This document shows, in pieces, positions 29,603 to 38,849 of a stretch of 64,000 nucleotides of DNA. The position numbers and the translations under genes were made by a program. Source of the DNA: a virus; IMG/VR virus record IMGVR_UViG_3300017917_001123, positions 1-64,000 of that record. The stretch is one strand, 5' to 3'. Numbering within the stretch: the first letter of the stretch is position 1; every line of letters begins with the position of its first letter. The notes beneath the pieces were generated by a model. The model made no database searches. It was not told the DNA's origin and saw only the letters and a program-made list of their open reading frames with translations.

Positions 29603-30404
29603 AAAGGGTGATCCGGATTGGCTGTTTAGTCCAGATGAATATTTTGGAAAACAATTTAAACTATCGGACGCAAATACTATAGAGCTAAAGGACGGAAGGA
29701 CCGATAGCATTACTCTACGCCTAAGTCCTAACGAATCAGGAATGCTAGCCAAGCATCTTCGTATTGATGTTAGGGAAGAAGCAACTCTCGACTTAATTGT
29801 TATTAACGAATCTAGTCCCAAAACACAGCAGGTCTTTATCTACGATATTAAAATTCGTGAAGGCGGCCTTTTAAACCTAGGGATCTTTGCCAAGGGCGGA
29901 AAGTTTAACAAACATATATTTCAAGTAAGCATTGAAGACGGTGGAAATTTTGCCAGCTATGGTTACATTAGCAACAACGACGGCGGCGATACTGAGGTCA
30001 TTACCAAAGTCTTTCAACAGGGCGTACATTCATTGTGTACGCAGTTAATTGGAGCCCAGGCCGGAAAAGACAGTCAAACAGTCTATCAAGGAATGGTTCG
30101 AATTGACGGTGAAGCAGAACTTGCTGAAGCTGGCTTAGAAAGCGTTAACATTGTTACAGGAGATAACGGTCGTTGCTGGAGTAGACCAGAAGTGTTGAGC
30201 GAAACAATTACAGCAAAGACCCGATACGGAAGCCAGACAACTTGTTTAGATAGCAACATTACCTATTATCTAGCAAGTAAGGGGTTGCCACCAGAAGTAT
30301 CTCAAAAGGTTGTACTTAACAGCTTTCAAACTCCAATCTTTAACCTTGTTAAACAGGAAGATATTCGAGAAGAAGTAGAACAGTTATTCAATACGCAAGA
30401 ATAA
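29574..30404 (+). CDS. SufB/SufD-like beta-helix protein
   Basis: 276 residues, about half the length of SufB, covering the right-handed beta-helix core and the C-terminal helical part. The segment SRPEVLSETITAKTRYGSQT with YYLASKG further on aligns without gaps to the SufD/SufB C-terminal region. There, the conserved Cys and His of KCSHGAT-type sequences become Thr216 and Tyr218. A Cys at 201 sits near, but not exactly at, the SufB acceptor Cys. It presumably pairs with the SufC-like protein; whether they still build Fe-S clusters is doubtful. It directly precedes the giant virion gene. Confidence 0.75.
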   Translation: MGIQSFLQAEKGDPDWLFSPDEYFGKQFKLSDANTIELKDGRTDSITLRLSPNESGMLAKHLRIDVREEATLDLIVINESSPKTQQVFIYDIKIREGGLLNLGIFAKGGKFNKHIFQVSIEDGGNFASYGYISNNDGGDTEVITKVFQQGVHSLCTQLIGAQAGKDSQTVYQGMVRIDGEAELAEAGLESVNIVTGDNGRCWSRPEVLSETITAKTRYGSQTTCLDSNITYYLASKGLPPEVSQKVVLNSFQTPIFNLVKQEDIREEVEQLFNTQE

Positions 30405-30477
30405 CTAAATACCCTATAATACGATAAACCTCGAGTTTGGGGCTGTTGCGGCCCCAATAAATATAGTATCGTAGGGG
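30405..30477 (+). promoter_or_regulatory. Two late-promoter cores within a ribosome-site-sequestering hairpin
   Basis: TAAATA occurs at 30406-30411 and 30458-30463. Between and around them, TACGATA (30420-30426) pairs with TATCGTA (30467-30473), CCCTA (30412-30416) can pair with TAGGG of the Shine-Dalgarno (30472-30476), and TGGGGC/GCCCCA forms an inner hairpin. RNA made from the second promoter starts near 30470, lacks the left arms and leaves AGGGG free for the ATG at 30483. Confidence 0.75.
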
Positions 30478-30482
30478 ATAAA

Positions 30483-33400
30483 ATGGCAACTACTTCATCA
30501 AATAGACTAATAATTAACCTTGGTTCGCAAGCAAACGATGGTACAGGTGACGCAATTAGAGCGGCATTTGACAAGGTTAATCAAAACTTTGAGACAATTT
30601 TCAACGTAGCAGGTATCGGTTCGGGCCTGTTATTCACTAAACTAGCAGATGCTCCAAGATTGCTGTCGGCCAACAAAATGTTGGTTACAGACGCAACAGG
30701 TTTAACTGTAACACAAATGTCTATAGTTGGTGCCCAGGGCATCCAAGTAACTGTAGACCAAGGCCAAAAGCGTGTTTTAATTGACGCAACAGTAACAAAC
30801 TTAGTTAACGATCCTAACCCAGTTCTTTCTAATAACTTGAGCGGCGGTGTTGTTAATCGCGGTATAAATTTTGCTGATCCAGTTGATGATCAAGACATCG
30901 CAACAAAGAAATGGATCTACGATAACTTCCTAAATCGCGATTCTAACTACCAATACATTTCAAGTACAAACCCAATCACAGGTGCCAATGTTACATCTAC
31001 GATCGTAGAAGGTAGCACACTACGCCACAATATCCAAATTCAGCCTACAGGTGTAAACACAGCATCTAACGCAGGAAAGGTTATTACACTATTTGACAGC
31101 GACGGTGTTAGCCTAAAAGACTTTGATGTGTCAGTAGGTGCTTGGAGACCAAGCCACGTAACTCGTAAAGATTATGTTGATACAAAGATTTCTTTACAGG
31201 GTATCGACACCATTGATCCAGAGACAGGACAAATTAATCCTAGCTTTGGTCAGATGACCGGACCTCTATACCTATCGAGAGATCCGCGAGAACAAGACCC
31301 AGGCAACGTAGCCGCAACAAAGGCCTATGTCGACTCTGTAGGTTTTCCAAGCCGTCAAAACTTTTATGTAAGTTTGAATGGTAGTGATGCTCGTTATGAT
31401 ATTCCAGCATACAAGCGAGGACGTTCTTTTGCTTGGGCTTTCCGTACAGTTAACAAAGCCGCTCAGGCCGCATTACAGTATTCCAAAGCATCTGAAATTA
31501 AGCTAGGTGTTTACCAGCGTGTTATTACTTCTAACAACTACAAAACTCCTGTTGAGATTTTAAGTATTGGTCCAGGAACAATTTCTGGAACATATAAAAT
31601 TAGTGTAACCTACACAGGCGGAAACGGTACTGATCCTTTCATTGAAAGAAGTATTCGTCCAGGACAGTTCTTACAAGGTATTAGTACAAACGCAATTGGT
31701 GAAATTCTAAACGTTGCTTTAGAGCCAGCAAGTAACGTCGAAGAATACTATGAAGTCCGTTTAGTCGACTACGCAGATACATTCGAATCACCTATTACTC
31801 CTAGCGACCTAGCAGGTGAAGTAACATTTACTCTGTTTGAGCCAAACTTAATTGAGATTCCAGATTTCTGGATCGGTTATAAGTTTGTAGTCGATAGTGT
31901 AGCAGGCGGCGGTGTCGGTGAAATTATTGGATTCGATTTATACTACCACCCTAACGGTAACATTTATAACCAAGTTATTGTTAGAATGAGCGAGCCATTA
32001 AGTAGCACAAACATTATTAGTGGTGACAACTGGCACGTTTATTCTGGTTACTTCAGCGTTGGCGAATCTTTACGCTACGGTCAAAAGTATAACAAACTAG
32101 AAATTTCTATTCTTGTTGAGTCTGGCGAATTTAACGAACAGCTACCGATTAGAATTGGCGACAACATTTCTGTTAAAGGTGATGAATTCCGTCGTACAAT
32201 GATCAAGCCAGCCTACGTTAGAGGTACAGCACGTTGCGGTATTTCTACAAGTAAGTGGGCTAACATTTGGTTCCGCAGAGACACGCAGATTGACGGTATT
32301 ATTGTTACACAATTAAACACATCAACTGATTATGCGGCTCTAACTACAGCAACTCCAGATGGTGTAACAAACGATGCTTCAACAGAAGTAATCACATTTA
32401 CACTAGGCTCAGGTACTGCTGATCCAGACTGGATTAAGAAAGTCTTTATTGGAGCAGGTGGCCGAGGTGAAATTAAAGCAGTTCTAGGTAATACATTCAC
32501 GGTTGACATTGCTGAAAACGACAACGGTATTAGAAGAATCGATAGTGCGGCACCTATTGCCGCAGGTGATTGGAGCATTTATGAACCATACAACTTTGGT
32601 TACCATTACCTAAGAGATGCTAGCCGTCCATTAAACTTCTTAGCAGGTCCTAACCCAGGTGGTTACAACTTCGCTTCAAAGATTCTATTAGACAACATCG
32701 AGTTTATTAAGTCCGAAGTAATTGGTTGGATCGACCAAACATACAGTGGCGGATTTACATATAACGTAGCTGACTTCCAACGCAACACTGGATTGTTAGT
32801 CGATGCGGTTGCTCAAGATTTATTATTCAGCGGAACAAGCCAAGCAACATTTGCGGGCTTGTTAAATTGGAATCGAAACGGCGTACAATCTGCCTTTGCT
32901 GGCGGTGTAACTATTGCTTCAAATGCTGTAACATACATTAAAGAATTAGCACAGAAAGTTGTCCAGAAAGATTTAACAGGTACAAGATACCAAAGTGCTG
33001 TAACTCAAACAACATCTGGCATTGGAGCGGCAACTCCAGCAGAAGCATCTACAATCGCTGCCGACATAGATGTTATTCTAAATATTTTCTTGAACGGAAC
33101 AGCTGATGTTCAAGATACAATTATTCCAAACGGATTAACTAAGAGTTCAGATCCTGATGTACAGAATGCTCACGATTTGTTACAAGCAAACAAGCTCTAC
33201 ATCCAAGCAGAAGCTATTGCCTTTGTTGAAGCAACCAAAGCTAATGGATTTACATACGATCAAAACAAATACACTCAAAATTTTGGATTTATTGTTGACG
33301 CAGTAAGTACAGACCTTCTATACGGTGGTAATAAACAATCTGTCCAACTTGGAACATATTACTGGAACTTTGATGGCAGTTCATCAGCAATTGCAAACGA

Positions 33401-36400
33401 ACTTTCACAAACAGTTGCGGCTTATAACTACATCAAATCAATTCTGCCAGATATCATCCAAGGTACCGCTCTAGCAGTAACACAACAAAATACTGTTCCT
33501 CAAGTTATTATTGGCTACGGTCCAGGAGATGCTTCTGCTGTAACACAAGCACAGGCTAAGATTGATGTTGTTACTAACATTACTTCTAACGGTCCAAGTG
33601 TGGCTAGTGCTCAAAGCACATTACCGTTAACAAGAAGCACTGATCCAGATATTATCAACGGAGCAATTTTACTATCAGCAAACAGAACATTTATTATTGC
33701 TGAAACTATTGCGTTTGTTAATAATTCTTTCTTAACAGGATTTGTTTACGATAGAGAAACTTGCCGTAGAGACATTGGCTTAATTGTCGATGCGTTAGCA
33801 TTTGACTTAAAGAACGGTGATATTAACTCATCAATTAACGCGGCTGATAGCTATTACGCAGGCAATGTTCAACAAGTTCTTCAAAACGAACTAGCACAAA
33901 CTGTGGGCGCAATCGGTTATATTAATACTCTAGCGCAACAACTATTTGATCAAACTCCTATTACAACACTATACGGTTTTGTTCCACAGAGAATAGACAC
34001 TATTATTGGTGAAGTAGGGGCAAAGGCTCAAGTTACCAACCTAACTACAGCAATGCAGGGTATCTTAAACAACGATCCTGCGTTCAACCCACCTAAGTAT
34101 AACGACGAAATGGACATCTTCTTAATGAACGATGCGACCATGTTACGTTACTTAGGCGGTAACGGTCACGGTGGCTTTATGAAGGTACTTGACCCAGAAG
34201 GACAAATTAAATCTAAGTCACCATATACTCAGACATGTTCATCATTCTCACAGAGTATTGGCCGACACAGATTTGCTGGTGGTTTCTTTGTTGACGGATT
34301 CTGCGGTAACTTGCCATTAGTTACAGCAGCCGGTACAGCAAGTCCAGATACAAACGGTAACTTAATTTACATTCCAGTAACTGGCGTGAGACGTTTACCT
34401 GTATTCCCAACTTACTTTATTCACGAAGGTGTTAAGTACGAAGCGGACTACATGCAGAATTATGACCCAGTTAACCAAACTGGTACTCTTGTTCTAAACC
34501 CAAACAACCCAGGTGGTATTAGTTCCGTAAGTGTTAACAGCGGAAATACACAAAACGAATTTAAACCGAACGTTGCTCAACTACCAGTAACATTTAGTTC
34601 TCCAGGCACACCTGGTGGTGCTACTGCTCGTGGTTATGCTGTAACTAACGCATCTGGTAATATACAAACCATTGTTATCACATTCCCAGGTGTAGGATAT
34701 GTAACAGAACCAAGTGTTAGCCTAGGCGGTGCTACGTTTAACTTTATTATCGACGGCGGTGCTATTACATCAATGTCTGTCAACTACGGCGGTATTGGTT
34801 ATACAACAGGTACACAAATTAATATTGCAAGTCCAGGCGGTGCCGGGTTAACTGCTACCGCAACAATTACAGGTGTTGACGGACTTGGCGCAATTACTTC
34901 TATCAATTTAGTATCAGGCGGTACAGGATACACTAGTGTTCCAACTGTTACATTTGGTCGTCAAGTATTCAGCGCAAACTTAGTAAACGGCTTTATTGGC
35001 AATTTACCATCAAAACTAGAACTAATTACTGCTGGTAACCGTTCTATGTTAGCCAACGACTTTACACAGTTAAACGATTTAGGCTATGGTATTTTTGCTA
35101 CCAACGGTGGATTCATCGAAAACGTTTCGATGTTCACTTACTACTGCTATACCTCATACTACGCACTGAACGGTGCTATTCTAAGAACTATTACAGGTTC
35201 TACAGCTTACGGTACTTACGGTCTAGTCGCAGAAGGTTCAAACCCATTAGAGGTACCAACTGCGGTTACAATGTCAGACGAATTAACACAGATTGCTACT
35301 GTTTATAATCAGGCTCCGTACATTAACGCCAAAGGCGGTGCTGACATTTATGTAACACTAGACAGCACCTACGGTTACCCTCCATACTCTAATGGGGAAA
35401 TTGAGATCAATCACAACGGTATTAGAAAGACATATTCTCTAAGATCTGCTAAACAGATTTCTGGAAACTTATATGCTCTATCAATTGATTCAACCGGTGG
35501 TGGATTATACGCTATTGTTCCGAACGGCGAGCCGTTGACAATTCGTGTTAAGTTTATTTGGAGACTAGGCGGCTTAAATGCTAAGACATTAACTCGTCCA
35601 AGTACAGTTTTAACACTGGCGGAAAACTCAATTTACAACTACCGTATTCTAGAGTACACAGACTTAGGTAGTGACTATGCGTTAGCTGAAGCTGATCAGT
35701 CATATGACTACATTCAACTAACTCCATACAGTCAGAGTAACCTATATCGCCAAGGTGTTGGTCGCCCAACTATCAGCGTTGCTGGTAGTGGTTACACTTC
35801 GACAACTACACAGTATGGTGTAACATTTGACAGTCCTCCATCAAAGACTGCGGTAGTTAACGGTGTTCAGGGAACTGTTGATAGTCCAGTAACACAGTTA
35901 TCGATCGCAAGTTCTAGCGGAGCAATTCACCCTGGTATGAGAATTACTGGTGCTGGCGCTATTGCTAACCAGTACGTAACTTGGGTGAGCTTGGATAGAT
36001 CTATTATTCAAACAAGCCAGGCACAGGTTTGGTCGACTGCAAGTGCTACACTAACATTTGTTGGTACTACCGCAACTGGTTATGCCAAGGCCAACGGAAC
36101 AAGCATTACTGGAATCACAATTACTGATCCCGGTACTGGTTACGACACAGCGCCAGGTGTTACAATCGTACCCGGAAGTGGTGTACAAGCTCAGGCAACT
36201 GTTTCCTTAAGCGGTACAAGCGGAACTAACATTGTTAAGGTTCTTCCTTTAAATGGACAAGATACTGCTCGTATTAACATTGGACTAACAAGCCCAACTC
36301 CATACTATTACGTATTTGGTTACGAAGGTCAGACTTATAAGATTACAGATTATAAGACTCCTGTTCAAACAGGTCAAGCATGGGGCGAAATTCAAATTTC

Positions 36401-38849
36401 TGGTTACAATAACGCATTGGCTACTCTAACAAGAGAAATGATGCTAGATCCATTGTATGCCGGTGTAACTAAAAACACTCCAGGATCTGTTACTGTTCAA
36501 ATTTCAACATTACGTGCTACAGCTCACGATATGATTGACGTCGGTACTGGCGGTTACGCAACTTCCAAGATACCGAACGACTTATACGGACCTCCAACAA
36601 TTACTCCAAACCCTGCTCAAGAAGTTCTTGAGAAAGGTAAAGGTCGTGTTTACTATGTAACAACAGACCAGGACGGTAACTTCCGCGTTGGTAAGTATTT
36701 TGCCGTTGACCAAGGCCGCGGTACTGTTACAATTAGTGCTCCAATTAGCTTAACTGGTATTAGTAAGTTGAGTTTCAAGAAGGGCGTCGAAGTTGACGAG
36801 TTCTCTAAAGACGACACCATGGCAACCGGTAGCCTAAGCAAGGTACCTGTAGAAACAGCTATTATCGGTTACATTGATAAACGTCTAGGTATTGATAAAT
36901 CTGGCTCTGTAGCAACTGGTATTATTGGCCCAGCTGTTATGGCGCTAAACGGTGTTAATGCTATGACTGGTTCCTTAAACATGGGTTCCAACAAGATCAT
37001 TAACCTACAAGTTCCGACAAGTTCAAGTGACGGCGCAACTAAAGGTTACGTTGACGGCAAGATAAGCCTAGACGGTATGGATGAAAACACAAATGATGGC
37101 GGTCAAGATGCCGGCATCATGAATGGTCCATTACGTCTAAATGCTGATCCGGGTATAATTACCGCTGTAACAACAGCAACAGTAAACATCGGTAACACAG
37201 TTGTTTACTTAAACTCAACAGCCGGTTTGTATAAAGGCATGCAGTTGAATACTAGCGGTTTTGCTCCTGGCGCATTTATTTCGCAGATTAATAATAGTAC
37301 TGCTATTACCGTGAGCGCGGCCGCAGTAGGTCAGGTATTAAACGGCGTAACTGTTACATTTGATCCAGTTCGCCAGGGCGCAACAAAACGTTATGTCGAT
37401 CGTTCAGCACAAATTACTAAACTACGTGACGTTGTTTTAACAAGTGCGGCAGATACTGACTTATTAATGTTTGGTGGTTTACTAAGTGCTAACAGCAATA
37501 CTTCGACTCCGCTGTACGAAGCAAGTCGTAGCGTTATTAACGTAACAAATAATACTTCGGCAATTACTAATACAGCATCATCAAGTGGCGGTGGTAGTGA
37601 TATTACAGTATCTCGTTCAAACAATCAAGTAACATTCAAGTTAGTCGGTGGACAAGGTGCGGCAAACCCAATTACTAACTATCACGTTAACGACAATGCG
37701 GCAATTGCCCAAAGCAAGTTAAACATGCAGGCCGCAGGTGTAACACCAAGTTCAGCAGGCGTTGTTCAAGCAAGTCGTGGTCTAGCAGTATTTGATCAAT
37801 ATGTGTTTACAGCAACTAACGGTTGGATTAGCTTAGTCGATTCTGCTACTACTACCGACGGTGTTGCTCCAAGCAAACTACGTCAAGTAGGCGCAGGTGG
37901 TGCATTAATTGGTAACACAAACTTAGCCGCAGGCGGAGCAATGAGCTACTTGTCTAGCTCTACTGTCCGTGCTTGGTTAGGTGTTATTGATTCTGCGTCA
38001 GGCGGTACATTTAACGGTGACCTAAACGTTAATAATATATTTGCCAATGCGGCTGGTACATACGACATTGGATCTTCAGGAACTCGATTTAGAGCAATCT
38101 ATGGCGGAACTGGTAGCTTTAGCGGCAACGTAACTGATAACGGTAACCGTGTACTAACAAGCGTAACATTAAGCGCAGGTGACAACATTGGTGTAGCAAG
38201 TTCTAAGACTGGCGCAGACTATGCTCTATCTGTAACTAACTTAGGTGTACGTACTATTGCTGGTACTGCTAACCAAGTGTTTGTTGGTGGTGGATCGGCA
38301 ACTGCCGCAACAACTGGTACTGTAACACTAAGTTTACCACAAAACATTCATACTGCGGCAGATGTTCAGTTTAACAAGGCAAGCCTAAAATACCTAACAG
38401 CGGTAGATGCTGGTAGTGGTTGGGCCGTTGTTCAAGGAACATGGAAACTAGACACAAATGCTAGCTTCCAAGCAACATACGCTGACTTGGCAGAACGTTA
38501 CACCAGCGATGTTCAATACGAGCCAGGAACAGTTCTAGTGTTCGGCGGTGAAAAAGAAGTTACAATCAGTTCTGTTGCTAACGATCGTCGAGTAGCAGGT
38601 GTTGTTTCTACAAATCCTGCTTACAACATGAACACATCAATTGAAGGTGTTGATATTGCTCTACAAGGCCGTGTACCATGTAAAGTAGTAGGATACATTA
38701 AGAAAGGTGACCTAATGGTAACTAGTTCGATTCCAGGCGTTGCGACAAGCAATGATGATCCTAAGACAGGTACTATTATTGGTAAGGCATTGGAAGATTA
38801 TAACAGCAATGATGTTGGCATAATCGAAGTAGCAGTAGGAAGACTATAA
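30483..38849 (+). CDS. Giant virion fibre/structural protein
   Basis: 2,788 residues. The fibre-type motif ATKxYVD or variants recurs near residues 139, 227, 277, 2185 and 2299. Three related ~165-residue units begin near 739, 907 and 1072 (for example GFTYNVADFQRNTGLLVDAV and GFVYDRETCRRDIGLIVDAL). Several GYxxxPxV modules follow near 1402-1481, 1769 and 1886. The C-terminal domain (from about 2666, ADLAERYTSDVQYEPGT) matches the end domain of many aquatic T4-like fibres and ends in a compact beta fold. It is probably a long tail-fibre or baseplate-attached protein, strongly enriched in Thr, Asn and Gly. Confidence 0.88.
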   Translation: MATTSSNRLIINLGSQANDGTGDAIRAAFDKVNQNFETIFNVAGIGSGLLFTKLADAPRLLSANKMLVTDATGLTVTQMSIVGAQGIQVTVDQGQKRVLIDATVTNLVNDPNPVLSNNLSGGVVNRGINFADPVDDQDIATKKWIYDNFLNRDSNYQYISSTNPITGANVTSTIVEGSTLRHNIQIQPTGVNTASNAGKVITLFDSDGVSLKDFDVSVGAWRPSHVTRKDYVDTKISLQGIDTIDPETGQINPSFGQMTGPLYLSRDPREQDPGNVAATKAYVDSVGFPSRQNFYVSLNGSDARYDIPAYKRGRSFAWAFRTVNKAAQAALQYSKASEIKLGVYQRVITSNNYKTPVEILSIGPGTISGTYKISVTYTGGNGTDPFIERSIRPGQFLQGISTNAIGEILNVALEPASNVEEYYEVRLVDYADTFESPITPSDLAGEVTFTLFEPNLIEIPDFWIGYKFVVDSVAGGGVGEIIGFDLYYHPNGNIYNQVIVRMSEPLSSTNIISGDNWHVYSGYFSVGESLRYGQKYNKLEISILVESGEFNEQLPIRIGDNISVKGDEFRRTMIKPAYVRGTARCGISTSKWANIWFRRDTQIDGIIVTQLNTSTDYAALTTATPDGVTNDASTEVITFTLGSGTADPDWIKKVFIGAGGRGEIKAVLGNTFTVDIAENDNGIRRIDSAAPIAAGDWSIYEPYNFGYHYLRDASRPLNFLAGPNPGGYNFASKILLDNIEFIKSEVIGWIDQTYSGGFTYNVADFQRNTGLLVDAVAQDLLFSGTSQATFAGLLNWNRNGVQSAFAGGVTIASNAVTYIKELAQKVVQKDLTGTRYQSAVTQTTSGIGAATPAEASTIAADIDVILNIFLNGTADVQDTIIPNGLTKSSDPDVQNAHDLLQANKLYIQAEAIAFVEATKANGFTYDQNKYTQNFGFIVDAVSTDLLYGGNKQSVQLGTYYWNFDGSSSAIANELSQTVAAYNYIKSILPDIIQGTALAVTQQNTVPQVIIGYGPGDASAVTQAQAKIDVVTNITSNGPSVASAQSTLPLTRSTDPDIINGAILLSANRTFIIAETIAFVNNSFLTGFVYDRETCRRDIGLIVDALAFDLKNGDINSSINAADSYYAGNVQQVLQNELAQTVGAIGYINTLAQQLFDQTPITTLYGFVPQRIDTIIGEVGAKAQVTNLTTAMQGILNNDPAFNPPKYNDEMDIFLMNDATMLRYLGGNGHGGFMKVLDPEGQIKSKSPYTQTCSSFSQSIGRHRFAGGFFVDGFCGNLPLVTAAGTASPDTNGNLIYIPVTGVRRLPVFPTYFIHEGVKYEADYMQNYDPVNQTGTLVLNPNNPGGISSVSVNSGNTQNEFKPNVAQLPVTFSSPGTPGGATARGYAVTNASGNIQTIVITFPGVGYVTEPSVSLGGATFNFIIDGGAITSMSVNYGGIGYTTGTQINIASPGGAGLTATATITGVDGLGAITSINLVSGGTGYTSVPTVTFGRQVFSANLVNGFIGNLPSKLELITAGNRSMLANDFTQLNDLGYGIFATNGGFIENVSMFTYYCYTSYYALNGAILRTITGSTAYGTYGLVAEGSNPLEVPTAVTMSDELTQIATVYNQAPYINAKGGADIYVTLDSTYGYPPYSNGEIEINHNGIRKTYSLRSAKQISGNLYALSIDSTGGGLYAIVPNGEPLTIRVKFIWRLGGLNAKTLTRPSTVLTLAENSIYNYRILEYTDLGSDYALAEADQSYDYIQLTPYSQSNLYRQGVGRPTISVAGSGYTSTTTQYGVTFDSPPSKTAVVNGVQGTVDSPVTQLSIASSSGAIHPGMRITGAGAIANQYVTWVSLDRSIIQTSQAQVWSTASATLTFVGTTATGYAKANGTSITGITITDPGTGYDTAPGVTIVPGSGVQAQATVSLSGTSGTNIVKVLPLNGQDTARINIGLTSPTPYYYVFGYEGQTYKITDYKTPVQTGQAWGEIQISGYNNALATLTREMMLDPLYAGVTKNTPGSVTVQISTLRATAHDMIDVGTGGYATSKIPNDLYGPPTITPNPAQEVLEKGKGRVYYVTTDQDGNFRVGKYFAVDQGRGTVTISAPISLTGISKLSFKKGVEVDEFSKDDTMATGSLSKVPVETAIIGYIDKRLGIDKSGSVATGIIGPAVMALNGVNAMTGSLNMGSNKIINLQVPTSSSDGATKGYVDGKISLDGMDENTNDGGQDAGIMNGPLRLNADPGIITAVTTATVNIGNTVVYLNSTAGLYKGMQLNTSGFAPGAFISQINNSTAITVSAAAVGQVLNGVTVTFDPVRQGATKRYVDRSAQITKLRDVVLTSAADTDLLMFGGLLSANSNTSTPLYEASRSVINVTNNTSAITNTASSSGGGSDITVSRSNNQVTFKLVGGQGAANPITNYHVNDNAAIAQSKLNMQAAGVTPSSAGVVQASRGLAVFDQYVFTATNGWISLVDSATTTDGVAPSKLRQVGAGGALIGNTNLAAGGAMSYLSSSTVRAWLGVIDSASGGTFNGDLNVNNIFANAAGTYDIGSSGTRFRAIYGGTGSFSGNVTDNGNRVLTSVTLSAGDNIGVASSKTGADYALSVTNLGVRTIAGTANQVFVGGGSATAATTGTVTLSLPQNIHTAADVQFNKASLKYLTAVDAGSGWAVVQGTWKLDTNASFQATYADLAERYTSDVQYEPGTVLVFGGEKEVTISSVANDRRVAGVVSTNPAYNMNTSIEGVDIALQGRVPCKVVGYIKKGDLMVTSSIPGVATSNDDPKTGTIIGKALEDYNSNDVGIIEVAVGRL

